A DNA stretch of 64,000 nucleotides. Source: Bacteroides sp. (lineage in GTDB: Bacteria > Bacteroidota > Bacteroidia > Bacteroidales > Muribaculaceae). Positions 7,548 to 17,709 of this stretch are shown piece after piece. The notes below the pieces were generated by a model, which saw only the letters and a program-made list of their open reading frames with translations, had not been told where the DNA came from and made no database searches. The position numbers were made by a program, and so were the translations under genes. The stretch covers positions 1 through 64,000 of the forward strand of contig JAAVDM010000032.1 of NCBI GenBank assembly GCA_014801815.1. The letters are read 5' to 3'. Positions within the stretch are counted from its first letter, which is position 1, and each line of letters begins with the position of its first letter.

Positions 7548-8198
7548 ATGAACCGACCTACTACTAACCCCGACCCGCAGTGTCAGAACAGCTGTCACAA
7601 ACGGGCGATGCCGGCTCTGGCGCACATAGCGCAGAGATGCACACAAGCCTCGCGGCTGCTGGCACTTGCGACTATCGCCGGGTGCCTCGCGGGTATATTG
7701 TGTATGTGTACCAACGCTACGGCGAGCCATGTCGACGCCGAGGCTGCCGACGAAGAGGGTGACGCCTATCATGCCGACAATGATATAGCCATGACCGTGC
7801 GCAGCCTGACCGACGCCATAACAGTCGGCCAGCCTCTTGATACAGCCGAATATAACTTCCGGGGAGTTCTCACTGACGGCGAGGGCGTACCCCTCTATAC
7901 CGACATACAGGGCAGCCCCGGCCAGTGGGTAGTAGATGTGACTACGGAGCGGCACGCCGTGATACGCAATCTCTATCTCGGTGATCTCCTGCCCGACGAC
8001 CTCCAAGCCTACATAACCTCAACTCTGCAATTAGGCACCGATGCCATCATAGAGAGCGATGAGTTCGACAACGACGACGAGGCCGAACTCACCATCTACC
8101 GCTTTGACGGCGGTGAAATACGCTTCGAACAACGCGCCGGCATAGCCCCCAACGGTCTCGAAGGCCCCCTCCTCAGCATCGTAGTGGCCGGCGACTGA
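7548..8198 (+). CDS. Hypothetical exported or membrane-anchored acidic protein
   Basis: The 216-residue product has a long polar N-terminus, then one hydrophobic segment at about 38-54 (LLALATIAGCLAGILCMC). This could be an uncleaved anchor, a late signal peptide, or a lipobox-like end at LCMC. The rest (about 60-216) is acidic and contains a stretch DEFDNDDEAELTIY followed by a C-terminal beta-rich segment. An alternative start at Met21 (7608) would give a more ordinary signal peptide. I do not recognise the family. It is convergent with the metallo-beta-lactamase gene, 14 bases away. Confidence 0.7.
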   Translation: MNRPTTNPDPQCQNSCHKRAMPALAHIAQRCTQASRLLALATIAGCLAGILCMCTNATASHVDAEAADEEGDAYHADNDIAMTVRSLTDAITVGQPLDTAEYNFRGVLTDGEGVPLYTDIQGSPGQWVVDVTTERHAVIRNLYLGDLLPDDLQAYITSTLQLGTDAIIESDEFDNDDEAELTIYRFDGGEIRFEQRAGIAPNGLEGPLLSIVVAGD

Positions 8199-8212
8199 CA
8201 GAAAAGGAGCTA

Positions 8213-9208
8213 TCAGGGTCGGAAGACGAAGAGGCGAGTAGGCTCGAAGCGCGGCAGGGCCATCAGCTGGACATCAGCGGCGCGGTCTTCAAGGGTTTCG
8301 TTGGCACCGCCGACACGGAGGCCGGCATCGCGAAGGGCGGCGTGAGCGGCGGCAAGAGCCTTTTCAGGGGTATTGTTGTCACGTGAGAGGTGGCACAGGA
8401 ATATGTATTTTAGACCGGGGTTGACTATCTCGCGTAGAAAAGCGGCTGTATGGGTATTGTCCATGTGGCCGATTTCGGTCTGTATGCGGGCTTTGAGATA
8501 TTCAGGATAGCGGCCGAGACGCAACATATCGAGGTCATAGTTGGCTTCGATGACAAGGTAGGTGGCTCGGCTCATGTAGTGACGGGCACGTGCCGTGACA
8601 GCACCGAGGTCGGTGGCAAGCACAAAGCGGCGGTCATCAAACTCAATGGAGAAGCCCATGTTATCCGAACCGTCGTGTGGCACCTCGAAAGCCGTAATCT
8701 CGAAATCGAATATCTTGAAGGGTATCTCTTTGAATATGGGTACATGATAGTCGCGCACACGCCGCGAGACATTGTGACGATGCAGCAGACCGTTAAGCAC
8801 GCGGTTGGTGCAGAAGAGTTTCAGATGACGGTGATTGCGCAGCAGTGAGTAGGCGTAGCGCACATGGTCGGAATGGTCATGAGTGAGAAGTATGCCGTGT
8901 ACTTTTGACATTGGTATTCCGCTGTCGCGCAGAGTCTTTTCGACAACTTCGTCTTTGACACCGGCGTCTATTATAACACCTCCCTGCGAAGTACCGATAT
9001 AACAGCTGTTGCCGCTCGAACCTGAGCCGAGCGACAGATAATAGAGAAGACGTTGCTGTGGCTCCAGAGGTCTGGATTGCAGCGGGAGCGTTTTAGCGTA
9101 ATGTGAGGCGGGACTTGGACGGGACTGTGCGGGAGTCAGCGTATCACTGCTTTCCCACTCTTCGAACGGCAGTTCGGGGAAGTCGAAACTTATCTTACGT
9201 GTGGTCAT
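8213..9208 (-). CDS. MBL-fold metallohydrolase (YycJ/WalJ-like)
   Basis: This protein of the metallo-beta-lactamase superfamily is closest in motif to the YycJ/WalJ group. The fold starts near residue 58 with LGSGSSGNSCY (60-70), and the metal-binding motif is THDHSDH at 109-115. Later conserved histidines and aspartates lie in the VPHDGSDN and CHLSRDNNTPE segments. The first 55 residues are a polar extension not needed for the fold. YycJ-like proteins are thought to act on DNA or cell-wall related substrates, but the substrate here is unknown. Its ATG overlaps the stop of the upstream methylase gene by four bases (ATGA), implying translational coupling. Confidence 0.88.
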   Translation of the reverse strand: MTTRKISFDFPELPFEEWESSDTLTPAQSRPSPASHYAKTLPLQSRPLEPQQRLLYYLSLGSGSSGNSCYIGTSQGGVIIDAGVKDEVVEKTLRDSGIPMSKVHGILLTHDHSDHVRYAYSLLRNHRHLKLFCTNRVLNGLLHRHNVSRRVRDYHVPIFKEIPFKIFDFEITAFEVPHDGSDNMGFSIEFDDRRFVLATDLGAVTARARHYMSRATYLVIEANYDLDMLRLGRYPEYLKARIQTEIGHMDNTHTAAFLREIVNPGLKYIFLCHLSRDNNTPEKALAAAHAALRDAGLRVGGANETLEDRAADVQLMALPRFEPTRLFVFRP

Positions 9209-9936
9209 AGTGTTACTGTTGAACCGCTGTAGATAAGGAAAATGGCAGGCCGTTTGTCATAATCGGTCTTTACGCCACGCCAACGTGACGTCGGACGACT
9301 AACCACACTTTCATGTTCGGGGTCAGTGAGGTCACAAGCGACACACAGCATTGTGTCGCCGCGCAGAGTGGAGACTAGAGTAGCCAACATCTTGTTGTTG
9401 CGATAAGGTGCTTCGATAAATATCTGAGTCATATTCTTACGTGCCGATTCGGCTTCAAGATCCTTTATGGCTTTAGCGCGTGCGGCAGCCTCAATGGGCA
9501 GATAGCCGTGAAAAGCGAAGCCTTGTCCGTTAAAACCGGAAGCCATAAGTGACATCAGTATGCTTGACGGGCCGACAAGAGGTACGACTTTAAGACCCTC
9601 GCGCTGTGCAAGACCCACGACTATAGCTCCGGGGTCAGCTACGGCGGGACACCCGGCCTCGCTCATCAGGCCGACGGGTTCGCCCCTACGCAAGGGTTCG
9701 AGATAGGCTGACACATCGCGTGGTTCAGTGTGGCGGTTAAGCTCACAGAAAGTGAGGGAGTCTATGTCTATGTCACGGTCACACTTCTTAAGGAAACGGC
9801 GTGCCGTACGAACATTCTCAACTATGTAGTGGCGTATATTGCGCACTATGCCGACGTTAGCTGACGGCAGGGTATCGGACAGCGGAGCATCGCTGATACC
9901 GACCGGGATAAGGTATAAAGCTGTTATAATTTCCAT
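9205..9936 (-). CDS. SAM-dependent methyltransferase, tetrapyrrole methylase superfamily (RsmI-like)
   Basis: The 243-residue product belongs to the tetrapyrrole methylase fold used by RsmI, which 2'-O-methylates C1402 of 16S rRNA. Recognisable parts are the start LYLIPVGISD, the loop MSEAGCPAVADPG (91-103) corresponding to the SAM-binding DAGTP..SDPG of RsmI, and VPLVGPSSILMSLMASG. It differs enough from canonical RsmI that the exact target is uncertain. Bacteroidetes often carry this form as a second paralogue. It is translationally coupled to the downstream metallohydrolase. Confidence 0.85.
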   Translation of the reverse strand: MEIITALYLIPVGISDAPLSDTLPSANVGIVRNIRHYIVENVRTARRFLKKCDRDIDIDSLTFCELNRHTEPRDVSAYLEPLRRGEPVGLMSEAGCPAVADPGAIVVGLAQREGLKVVPLVGPSSILMSLMASGFNGQGFAFHGYLPIEAAARAKAIKDLEAESARKNMTQIFIEAPYRNNKMLATLVSTLRGDTMLCVACDLTDPEHESVVSRPTSRWRGVKTDYDKRPAIFLIYSGSTVTL

Positions 9937-10288
9937 GTCTCTGTTCGAGGAGAGACGCCGGGATTAGTTTTTTAAGGAAGCCAAAAAAGCGCACGCCGAA
10001 GAGGAAAGCAGTGTACGCACGCCGGGAGAAGCTGTAATTAAAACGTTAATTTTTAAGAGCCCCTTATTATCAACAGTTCGGCAAAATTTACATATTTCAC
10101 TTAATATCAATAAGTTGAAATATCAATAAATAATTAATATAAGATATTGATTATCAGATAAATACGTCTTAATATTCTCCAAAAATTACCGAACTATTGT
10201 ATTATATTCTGCAAATTTAATGTTTTATGGTGATTTTACACTATTTTTGCAGTTGTTTTTATTTTAATTTTTTCTATCCTTCCGAGAC
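9937..10288. other. Divergent AT-rich intergenic region with promoter elements
   Basis: These 352 bases separate the minus-strand methylase from the plus-strand rRNA methyltransferase and contain no gene. On the plus strand TATTTTTG followed by C at 10242-10249 is a good -7 element for the gene at 10289. A copy of the recurrent TTAATTTTTAAGAGC motif lies at 10046-10066. A TAAATTTTGC-like sequence on the minus strand near 10081-10090 may serve the methylase. Confidence 0.5.
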
Positions 10289-11671
10289 ATGACCTTACCC
10301 GAAGGCTTCGCTCAGGCGATGCAACAGCTTGATAATGTTGATAGTGATGCTCTACTTGCCGCTTTGGAGCAACCTCCTTCCGTGTCTATACGCTATAACA
10401 GACGCAAGGCACCTGCAGAGCCTCCTTACACGGGTACGGAACCGGTGGCATGGTGCGCAGACGGTGTGTACCTACCCGAACGACCGGTGTTTACACTCAA
10501 TCCGCTGATGCACGCGGGGTGCTTCTATGTGCAGGACGCTTCGTCAATGATATATCAGACCATAGCAACTATGCTGACCGCCCGGCTTAGAGAGGCAGAC
10601 AGACCGCTGCGGGTTCTCGACCTATGCGCAGCCCCCGGCGGCAAGACCACCGCTATCATCAATGCGCTTGATGACCATGATGTCATAGTAGCCAATGAAT
10701 ATGTGCCGGCACGAGCAGCCGTATTGCGTGAGAACATAGCAAAATGGGGATTTCCCGGAGCGGCGGTCACTAATGCTCCGGCCGAAGCTTTCGGACGCTG
10801 TGGCTCTCTGTTTGATATAGTGGCGGTTGACGCACCGTGTTCCGGAGAGGGTATGATGCGCAAAGAAGCGGTAGCCGTCGGTCAGTGGAGTGAAGGACTC
10901 GTAAGACAGTGCGCCGCGTTGCAGCGCGATATAGTAAGCCACGCTGTCAGCAGTCTGCGTTCGGGAGGTTTTCTGATATACTCAACGTGTACTTTCAATA
11001 TTACAGAGAACGAGAATAATGCCGCAGCTATAGCCGAAGCAAACGGGCTGGAAATGATAACACTCCCCCTACCGCAGGATTGGGGAATAGTGTCGTCATG
11101 CCGTGCCGATGTGCCGGCTCTGCGTTTCATGCCCCATGTTACACGCGGTGAAGGACTGTTTGTCTGCGTTATGCGTAAGCCTGAAGATACCGGCAGTGAT
11201 ATTCCCGCCACAAGATCAGGCCGAGACAAAGGGACAGGCAGGAGAGACAAGACACAGATACCTTCCGTTCCGTCCGACTGGCTGTTGCGACAGGAAGAAT
11301 ACCGTTCCCGATTCGACGGTAAAACACTGTCAATGCTTCCCGTAGCTCTCGATGAACTTATGAGCCGCCTGGAAGGAATAAAAATTCTGAGTGCCGGAGT
11401 GACAGCTGCCGAGTTAAAAGGCCGTGAGTGGGCGCCGACTTCACAACTGGCTCTGTCGACGACTTTCAACCCGAAGGCATTTGAAATTGTTGACATAGAT
11501 GAAGAGACAGCCCTCTCCTATCTCCGTCATGAGGCCCTGCGCCTGCCCGAAGGCACTCCACGCGGCTTTGTAGCCCCGGCTTTCAAAGGACACCCGCTCG
11601 GTATGGCCAAGAACATCGGCAATCGTGCCAACAACCTCTACCCTGCCGCTTGGAAAATACGCCATCTGTGA
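10289..11671 (+). CDS. RsmB/NOP family rRNA cytosine-C5 methyltransferase (RsmF-like)
   Basis: This predicted m5C RNA methyltransferase uses SAM. The SAM-binding motif [10 protein letters not shown] is at 111-120. The two catalytic cysteines are in [10 protein letters not shown] (Cys184) and YSTCTFN (Cys234), the pair diagnostic of Nop2/Sun/RsmF enzymes. The C-terminal part (about 330-460) resembles the PUA-like RNA-binding extension of RsmF. It contains a short basic insertion near 300-320 ([13 protein letters not shown]). RsmF targets C1407 of 16S rRNA in E. coli; the site here is not certain. It is followed after 49 bases by the copper ATPase. Confidence 0.92.
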   Translation: MTLPEGFAQAMQQLDNVDSDALLAALEQPPSVSIRYNRRKAPAEPPYTGTEPVAWCADGVYLPERPVFTLNPLMHAGCFYVQDASSMIYQTIATMLTARLREADRPLRVLDLCAAPGGKTTAIINALDDHDVIVANEYVPARAAVLRENIAKWGFPGAAVTNAPAEAFGRCGSLFDIVAVDAPCSGEGMMRKEAVAVGQWSEGLVRQCAALQRDIVSHAVSSLRSGGFLIYSTCTFNITENENNAAAIAEANGLEMITLPLPQDWGIVSSCRADVPALRFMPHVTRGEGLFVCVMRKPEDTGSDIPATRSGRDKGTGRRDKTQIPSVPSDWLLRQEEYRSRFDGKTLSMLPVALDELMSRLEGIKILSAGVTAAELKGREWAPTSQLALSTTFNPKAFEIVDIDEETALSYLRHEALRLPEGTPRGFVAPAFKGHPLGMAKNIGNRANNLYPAAWKIRHL

Positions 11672-11720
11672 CAATACGGAGGACATAAACTTATACTCAC
11701 ACTCCACAACCATTACGATA

Positions 11721-13946
11721 ATGAAAACCTTTCCTGTAACAGGCATGATGTGTGCCGTTTGCGCCGGCACAGTCGAGCAGACAGTCAGGCAGCTTCCCGG
11801 TGTCAATGAGGCTTCGGTCAATTTCGCCACCTCATCGCTGTCGGTAAGCTGGAACCCGTCGGTGACTTCACCGCAGGTGATAGCCGAGGCTGTACGCAAA
11901 GCCGGATATGATATGATTGTCGAAAGCTCGCAATCGGCAGCCGACGAAGAACAGGCCCGACGAGAGGCCCGACATTACCGCTACATGCGTCTTATGGTAT
12001 GGCTGGCGTGGATTCTCACTATTCCGTTAGCCGTCATCTGTATGGCACACATACACTTCGAGGGCGACCAGTGGGTAATGGCCGGTCTGGCACTTGCCGT
12101 CATGGGTATATGTGGCCACAGATTCTATATAAACGGTTTCAGAGCCTTGTATAAACTGCGTCCTACTATGGACAGTCTCGTGGCCGTGTCAACACTTGTC
12201 AGCTTTCTTTACAGTCTGTTCAATACAGTATGGCCTGACGTTGCCTACGCTCACGGTCTGCCGGCCGACCTGTATTATGAAGCGTCAGCCATGATTATAG
12301 CCTTTGTACTCACCGGCAAACTTATGGAACTAAGAGCACGCCATTCGACAGGTTCAGCCTTGCGTGCCCTGATGGGTCTCCAGCCGGCAGAGGCATTGCT
12401 TGTGGAACCTGACGGCAAGACACATACAGTAAAGATAGCCGATATCAAACCCGGCGACCTCATATCCGTACGCCCCGGCGAAAGAGTACCGGTAGACGGC
12501 ACAGTAACTGAAGGACATGCAGCCGTAGACGAGAGTATGCTGACTGGCGAACCGATAGCCGTAGAGAAAACTCCGGGGACTGCCGTAAGCGCCGGCACAC
12601 TTGTTGACAACGGTTCTATTACCATAAGCGCAACACAGGTGGGCGGTGCCACACGGCTTGCACATATCATCGAGGCCGTAAGACGTGCGCAAGGTTCGAA
12701 AGCCCCTGTGCAGAAACTCGTGGATAAGGTGGCTATGATATTCGTACCGGCTGTCATAATTATAGCACTTATTACTTTCGGTGTGTGGCTGACTGTAGGT
12801 TACGGCAATCTGCCCGTAGCCATAATCACAGCAGTATCGGTGCTCGTAATAGCGTGTCCGTGTGCTCTCGGACTCGCAACACCTACCGCCATAATGGTCG
12901 GCATGGGACGCGGAGCGCGCAACGGCATACTGGTGCGCGATGCCGAAGGACTTCAGAATCTGGGTCGTGTCAAAATACTGGCAATCGACAAAACCGGCAC
13001 ACTCACCGAAGGCCACCCGGCTGTCAGTGATACATATATTTCTGCCGGCCCGGATTCTCTGCCGGAGATATTGGGAGCTATAGCCGTATTGGAGCGTAAA
13101 AGTGCTCATCCATTGGCGGAAGCGATAGCCGAATGGTGCGAAAATCACGGTGCAAAGCCGACTACCGATGTAATATTTGAATACATAGCCGGTATGGGCA
13201 TCACCGGCACTGTTGACGGACGCAGTTACTGGATAGGTTCAGCCACGCTTGCCGAACATGAACATGCCTCTATACCGGCCGCTATGTCGGCGGCAGCAGG
13301 TCAATGGGGTTCAGAGGGTGCCGGTATCGTATTTGCGGGTTCGGGTACTGACACACTTGCAGCTTTCAAAGTGTCAGATACTATAAAACCCGAGGCCGCC
13401 GAGACAGTAGCCCAACTGAAAAAACGTGGTGTGAAAGTCGTACTGCTGACCGGAGACCGACGCGACACGGCAGAGTATTTCGCCCGGCTTGCAGGTATTG
13501 ACGAGGTCATAGCCGGCGTACTGCCGGCCGGCAAGCAGGAAGCAATACAGAAACTTAAAGGCAAAGGTAAAATAGTAGCTATGGCCGGCGACGGTATCAA
13601 CGACTCGCAGGCTATGGCCGAGGCCGATGTGGCTATAGCTATGGGTACCGGGTCGGACATTGCCATTGATGTGGCACAGGTGACACTTGTGGCCGGACGC
13701 CTGACCGACATACCGAAAGCTATGCAACTCTCACGCGACACCCTCAGGATAATACGCGAAAACCTCTTCTGGGCGTTTATCTATAACCTCATCGGTATAC
13801 CCATAGCAGCCGGAGTATTCTACCCCGTATGGGGCTGGTTGCTCTCACCGATGTTTGCAAGTGCCGCTATGGCGATGTCTTCAGTCTGTGTGGTGCTTAA
13901 CTCACTACGCCTCGCCAAAACCTCCGATACTCAAACCAAAAACTAA
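11721..13946 (+). CDS. copA: Copper-translocating P1B-type ATPase
   Basis: This inner-membrane ATPase exports monovalent copper. From ATG 11721 it has 741 residues: one N-terminal heavy-metal-associated domain with the ligand pair in GMMCAVC (Cys11, Cys14), eight predicted transmembrane helices, the transport motif CPC near 379-381, the phosphorylation motif DKTGTLTEG near 423, the nucleotide-binding HP motif (AHPLAEA), and the hinge [10 protein letters not shown]. The helix 7 YN and helix 8 MSS motifs fit the Cu+ subclass. An upstream extension of 32 codons overlaps the previous gene and lacks family similarity. A small metal-binding protein follows after 14 bases. Confidence 0.96.
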   Translation: MKTFPVTGMMCAVCAGTVEQTVRQLPGVNEASVNFATSSLSVSWNPSVTSPQVIAEAVRKAGYDMIVESSQSAADEEQARREARHYRYMRLMVWLAWILTIPLAVICMAHIHFEGDQWVMAGLALAVMGICGHRFYINGFRALYKLRPTMDSLVAVSTLVSFLYSLFNTVWPDVAYAHGLPADLYYEASAMIIAFVLTGKLMELRARHSTGSALRALMGLQPAEALLVEPDGKTHTVKIADIKPGDLISVRPGERVPVDGTVTEGHAAVDESMLTGEPIAVEKTPGTAVSAGTLVDNGSITISATQVGGATRLAHIIEAVRRAQGSKAPVQKLVDKVAMIFVPAVIIIALITFGVWLTVGYGNLPVAIITAVSVLVIACPCALGLATPTAIMVGMGRGARNGILVRDAEGLQNLGRVKILAIDKTGTLTEGHPAVSDTYISAGPDSLPEILGAIAVLERKSAHPLAEAIAEWCENHGAKPTTDVIFEYIAGMGITGTVDGRSYWIGSATLAEHEHASIPAAMSAAAGQWGSEGAGIVFAGSGTDTLAAFKVSDTIKPEAAETVAQLKKRGVKVVLLTGDRRDTAEYFARLAGIDEVIAGVLPAGKQEAIQKLKGKGKIVAMAGDGINDSQAMAEADVAIAMGTGSDIAIDVAQVTLVAGRLTDIPKAMQLSRDTLRIIRENLFWAFIYNLIGIPIAAGVFYPVWGWLLSPMFASAAMAMSSVCVVLNSLRLAKTSDTQTKN

Positions 13947-13960
13947 AAAAGACAAAAACT

Positions 13961-14191
13961 ATGCAATTCAAAACTAATGCCCGCTGCCAAGGTTGCAGCG
14001 CTGCCATACTCAAGGCTATGAATGAGAAATTTCCCAATGCCAGCTGGAGTATGGATCTCGAAAATACAGATAAAATACTTGAAGGTCACGGCCTGCCCGA
14101 AAATGCAGAGACAGCCGCTCAGGTAGAAAAAACTCTTGCCGAAACCGGATTCAAGGGAAGCTGGATAGAGCGTGGCGGTAATAACCTCTGA
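13961..14191 (+). CDS. Small heavy-metal-associated (HMA-like) protein, putative copper chaperone
   Basis: This 76-residue protein begins with MQFKTNARCQGC, a betaalpha-betabetaalphabeta-type HMA start with metal ligands Cys9 and Cys12 in a CxxC arrangement. The rest (SWSMDLENTDKILEGHG and EKTLAETGFKGSWIE) matches the alternation expected of an HMA domain. It sits 14 bases after copA, so a role in handing copper to the ATPase or buffering it is the natural inference. It lacks the usual MxCxxC methionine. Function is inferred from fold and neighbourhood. Confidence 0.8.
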   Translation: MQFKTNARCQGCSAAILKAMNEKFPNASWSMDLENTDKILEGHGLPENAETAAQVEKTLAETGFKGSWIERGGNNL

Positions 14192-14201
14192 CAGCGAAGT
14201 C

Positions 14202-14939
14202 ATGCCCGGCACTACCGGAAGCCATCAGGTATCACAATGGGATGACCGGACCGTACGGCTGCTCGGCAGTGAAGCTGTCGGACGGCTGGCACAGGCACGT
14301 ATGCTGGTGGTTGGCGTAGGCGGTGTAGGAGGCTATGCCGCCGAAATGTTGGCCCGTGCCGGTGTGGGACACCTGCGCCTCATAGATGCAGACAACGTAG
14401 ACATAACCAATGTCAACCGCCAGCTGATAGCCACACTGTCAGTAGTGGGACAGCCGAAAGCGGAGCTGCTGGCCGAGCGCTTCCGCGACATCAATCCGAA
14501 CATCAATGTCGAAGCGGTGCAGGATTTTATTACTCCTGAAAATGTGGCGGTAATGCTCGACGAGGGTTTTGACTTCGTACTGGATGCCATAGACACCGTA
14601 GCGCCAAAGGTAGCACTCATCACACACTGCCTCCGTCACAACATACCCATAATCTCGTCAATGGGTGCAGGAGGACGCACCGACCCCACGAAGGTGGGAT
14701 ATGCCGACCTGTGGGAGACACGCGAGGACGGTCTGGCACGTGCCGTACGGCAACGCCTGCGCAAAGCCGGACTCAGACGTCCGCTGAAAACCGTGTGCAG
14801 TTCTGAAACACCACACACGGCATCACTGATAGAGGTAGGCACTGCCAATAAACGCACTTCATACGGTACACTGGCCACAATTCCGGCTCTCTTCGGTATC
14901 TTCATGGCTAACTACGCAATAATGCGTACAGCTCGGTAA
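14202..14939 (+). CDS. tcdA: tRNA threonylcarbamoyladenosine dehydratase TcdA (ThiF/E1 family)
   Basis: TcdA uses ATP to convert t6A37 of tRNA to its cyclic form. The 245-residue product has the ThiF-type nucleotide-binding loop GVGGVGGYAAEM, the adjacent IDADNVDITNVNRQL segment and the arginine/aspartate motifs of the E1-like fold. It also has SSMGAGGRTDP and a C-terminal PHTASLIEVGTA segment. I choose ATG 14202, 11 bases after the upstream stop. A GTG at 14172 would overlap the preceding gene by 20 bases. It lies in a tight run copA-HMA-tcdA-lolD. Confidence 0.92.
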   Translation: MPGTTGSHQVSQWDDRTVRLLGSEAVGRLAQARMLVVGVGGVGGYAAEMLARAGVGHLRLIDADNVDITNVNRQLIATLSVVGQPKAELLAERFRDINPNINVEAVQDFITPENVAVMLDEGFDFVLDAIDTVAPKVALITHCLRHNIPIISSMGAGGRTDPTKVGYADLWETREDGLARAVRQRLRKAGLRRPLKTVCSSETPHTASLIEVGTANKRTSYGTLATIPALFGIFMANYAIMRTAR

Positions 14940-14958
14940 ACACCCAACACCACACAAA

Positions 14959-15639
14959 GTGATAACACTAAGCAATATCACCAAGACCTACGGCACGCTG
15001 ACAGTACTGCATGACATATCGCTGACTGTCGGCGAAGGAGAACTAATGGCAATAGTCGGCCCAAGCGGTGCAGGCAAGACAACACTGCTGCAGATAGCCG
15101 GTTCGCTCGACCGTCCCGATTCCGGCACGGTAAGCTACGACGGCACCGATCTGACAAGCCTGCCGGACAGAAAACTGTCGGAGTTCCGTAACCGTAATAT
15201 CGGTTTCGTATTTCAGTTTCACCAGCTGTTGCCGGAGTTTACAGCTGTGGAAAATGTGGCTATGCCGGCTATGATAGCCGGCATAGGACGCCGTGAGGCC
15301 GAAGCCGAAGCCCGTCGGTTACTTGACATGCTCGGGCTTGCCGGACGTCTGCAACACCGTCCGTCACAGCTGTCCGGCGGTGAGAAGCAACGTTGTGCCA
15401 TAGCCCGTGCCCTTATCAACAAGCCGCGTGTGGTGCTCGCCGACGAACCTACAGGCAGTCTTGACTCTCACAACCGGCAGGAAATACAAGATACTTTCCG
15501 TCGTCTGCGCGACGAACTGCGGCAGACATTCGTCATAGTCACCCACGACCCCTCAATGGAGGCTGTGGCAGACCGTGTTGTGCACATGGCCGACGGACGC
15601 ATAGAGGCCGACACATCCGTACGGCAGACAGACGCCTGA
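14959..15639 (+). CDS. lolD: ABC transporter ATP-binding protein, LolD/MacB type
   Basis: This cytoplasmic ATPase subunit is typical of lipoprotein-releasing (LolCDE) or MacB-type exporters. In the 226 residues the Walker A motif GPSGAGKT is at 34-41, the Q-loop follows [18 protein letters not shown], the signature LSGGEKQR is near 138, and Walker B is [12 protein letters not shown]. The FxFQxHxLLPEFTAxEN pattern favours LolD. It starts with GTG at 14959, 19 bases after tcdA. The membrane partner (LolC/E-like) is not in the window, which is common for Bacteroidetes. Confidence 0.88.
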   Translation: MITLSNITKTYGTLTVLHDISLTVGEGELMAIVGPSGAGKTTLLQIAGSLDRPDSGTVSYDGTDLTSLPDRKLSEFRNRNIGFVFQFHQLLPEFTAVENVAMPAMIAGIGRREAEAEARRLLDMLGLAGRLQHRPSQLSGGEKQRCAIARALINKPRVVLADEPTGSLDSHNRQEIQDTFRRLRDELRQTFVIVTHDPSMEAVADRVVHMADGRIEADTSVRQTDA

Positions 15640-15682
15640 GAGACGTCAAGGTGTTAACGACATGTTAACATAGCCGCGATAA

Positions 15683-15713
15683 TTGGCAGTTTCGTATTTT
15701 TTACTTAACTTCG
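15683..15713 (+). promoter_or_regulatory. Probable promoter of the DUF3467-cysS pair
   Basis: TTGG at 15683-15686 and TAACTTCG at 15706-15713 are separated by 19 bases. The -7 element has one mismatch. Transcription would start near 15718, about 120 bases before ATG 15837. Confidence 0.5.
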
Positions 15714-15836
15714 CATTCGCTTTCGGCACGCTTTGTGCTGCACAAGCAGACTGACACACTCCCGCAGGAATGTGCCGGTTTACACAACAGAGATAAATCC
15801 CAACATACAACAACTTTTAAAACACTGACAACTATT

Positions 15837-16124
15837 ATGGCAGCTAACGAACAGAACAAGCAGCAGCTCCAGATTCAGCTCCGTCCCGACATGGCAGACG
15901 GCAAGTACAGCAACCTCGCTATGATCGGCCACGGCCCCAACGAGTTCCTCATCGACTTCATTTTCGCCGCTCCCGGTATGCCCCAGGCTCCCGTTGTAGG
16001 CCGTATCGTAATGAGCCCCGAGAACGCAAAGCAGCTTCTCTACGCTCTTTCTGACAACGTACAGAAGTACGAGAACCAGTTCGGCGAAATCAAGCCTCGC
16101 GGCAACCAGCCCAGCAACAACTGA
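15837..16124 (+). CDS. DUF3467 domain protein
   Basis: This small acidic protein of 95 residues matches the DUF3467 family in length and pattern: LQIQLRPDMADGKYSNLAMI, then NEFLIDFIFAAPG, then VVGRIVMSPENAKQLLYAL. It has no signal peptide or catalytic motif. The family is common in Bacteroidetes and its biochemical role is unknown to me. I start at ATG 15837 because the upstream in-frame residues are unlike the family. cysS follows after 27 bases, suggesting co-transcription. Confidence 0.88.
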   Translation: MAANEQNKQQLQIQLRPDMADGKYSNLAMIGHGPNEFLIDFIFAAPGMPQAPVVGRIVMSPENAKQLLYALSDNVQKYENQFGEIKPRGNQPSNN

Positions 16125-16151
16125 TAAGCCCCGCTCAAGTGTGAAAAGGGT

Positions 16152-17633
16152 ATGATGGACAACAATCTGACCCTATACAATTCACTTGCACGTATTAAAC
16201 AGCCCTTCAAGCCCCTCCATGAGGGGCTTGTGGGTATGTACGTGTGTGGTCCGACGGTGTACGGCGACGCACATTTAGGCCATGCCCGTCCGGCTATTAC
16301 GTTCGACATACTGTTCCGCTACCTGCGTCATCTCGGTTATAAGGTGCGCTATGTACGTAACATCACCGATGTCGGACACCTTGAACACGATGCAGACGAG
16401 GGTGAGGATAAAATCGCAAAAAAGGCACGCCTCGAACAGCTTGAGCCGATGGAAGTGGTACAGATGTATCTGAACCGCTACCACCGTGATATGGACGCGC
16501 TCAACGTGCTGCCGCCAAGCATCGAGCCGCACGCTTCGGGCCATATCATCGAACAGATAGAGTATATCAAAAAGATTCTCGCCGCCGGCTACGCCTATGA
16601 AAGCGAAGGTTCGGTATATTTCGATGTCGAGAAATATAACCGGGATCATCACTACGGCAAACTGTCAGGCCGAAATATCGAGGAACTACAGAATAACACA
16701 CGTACCCTCGACGGCCAGCAGGAAAAACACAATCCGCTCGACTTCGCACTCTGGAAAAAAGCAGCTCCCGAACACATTATGCACTGGCCGTCGCCGTGGA
16801 GCGAGGGCTTCCCGGGCTGGCATCTTGAGTGCTCGACAATGGGCGAGAAGTATCTGGGCGAGACTTTTGACATTCACGGCGGAGGCATGGATCTCATGTT
16901 CCCCCACCACGAGTGTGAGATAGCACAGAGCGTGGCCGCACAAGGTCACGAAGCTGTACGCTACTGGATGCATAACAACATGATTACCATCAACGGCAAG
17001 AAGATGGGCAAGTCATACAACAATTTCATAACACTTGAACAGTTCTATGACGGCTCACATCCGCTGCTTACGCAGCCTTATTCGCCGATGGTGATTCGTT
17101 TCTTCATTCTGCAGGCTCAATACCGTTCGACTGTCGATTTCTCGAACGAGGCACTGCAGGCCGCTGAAAAGGCCCTGCAGAAGATGCTTGACGGTTACCG
17201 CCGACTTCAGAGTCTGCTGCCTGCTGAAAAGTCGACTGTCGAAGTTCCCGACTTCGCCGCACAGTGCTATGAAGCACTTGACGATGACCTCAACACTCCG
17301 ATGGTTATAGCCACTCTTTTCGAAGCCTGCAAACTTATCAATCAGGCTACCGATGGTGCCATACGTCTCAATGCCGATGATCTGAGCCGTCTGCGTCATC
17401 TGTTTGACGTATTCCTTGTTGAACTGCTCGGCATACGTGTGAACGCTGACAATGAAAGCAGCGATGCGGCAAAAGCCTACGAAGGTGCTGTAGACCTGCT
17501 GATGGATATACGCAAGAATGCAAAAGCTGCTAAAGATTGGGCTACCTCAGACCTTATACGCAACAAACTCACGGCACTCGGATTTGACATTAAAGATACT
17601 AAGAACGGTGTCGAATGGTCAGTCAAGTCATGA
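16152..17633 (+). CDS. cysS: Cysteinyl-tRNA synthetase
   Basis: This class I aminoacyl-tRNA synthetase charges tRNA-Cys. The 493 residues include the zinc ligand in MYVCGPTVY (Cys32), the HIGH-type motif HLGH at 41-44, the zinc-site segment [19 protein letters not shown], and the KMSKS-type motif KKMGKSYNN near 283. The C-terminal helical anticodon-binding part is complete and length is typical. Two adjacent ATGs (16152 and 16155) are equally possible starts. A perfect 29-bp inverted repeat ends the transcription unit. Confidence 0.97.
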   Translation: MMDNNLTLYNSLARIKQPFKPLHEGLVGMYVCGPTVYGDAHLGHARPAITFDILFRYLRHLGYKVRYVRNITDVGHLEHDADEGEDKIAKKARLEQLEPMEVVQMYLNRYHRDMDALNVLPPSIEPHASGHIIEQIEYIKKILAAGYAYESEGSVYFDVEKYNRDHHYGKLSGRNIEELQNNTRTLDGQQEKHNPLDFALWKKAAPEHIMHWPSPWSEGFPGWHLECSTMGEKYLGETFDIHGGGMDLMFPHHECEIAQSVAAQGHEAVRYWMHNNMITINGKKMGKSYNNFITLEQFYDGSHPLLTQPYSPMVIRFFILQAQYRSTVDFSNEALQAAEKALQKMLDGYRRLQSLLPAEKSTVEVPDFAAQCYEALDDDLNTPMVIATLFEACKLINQATDGAIRLNADDLSRLRHLFDVFLVELLGIRVNADNESSDAAKAYEGAVDLLMDIRKNAKAAKDWATSDLIRNKLTALGFDIKDTKNGVEWSVKS

Positions 17634-17641
17634 AGCATGAT

Positions 17642-17706
17642 GATATACATGATATAAAAAAACACGAACCAGATTACGGTTCGTGTTTTTTTATATCATG
17701 TATATC
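17642..17706. terminator. Bidirectional terminator, 29-bp perfect inverted repeat
   Basis: Arms 17642-17670 and 17678-17706 are perfectly complementary around a 7-base loop. Internal A7/T7 runs give a U-tract on either strand. It separates convergent cysS and ispG. Confidence 0.9.
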
Positions 17707-17709
17707 CAA

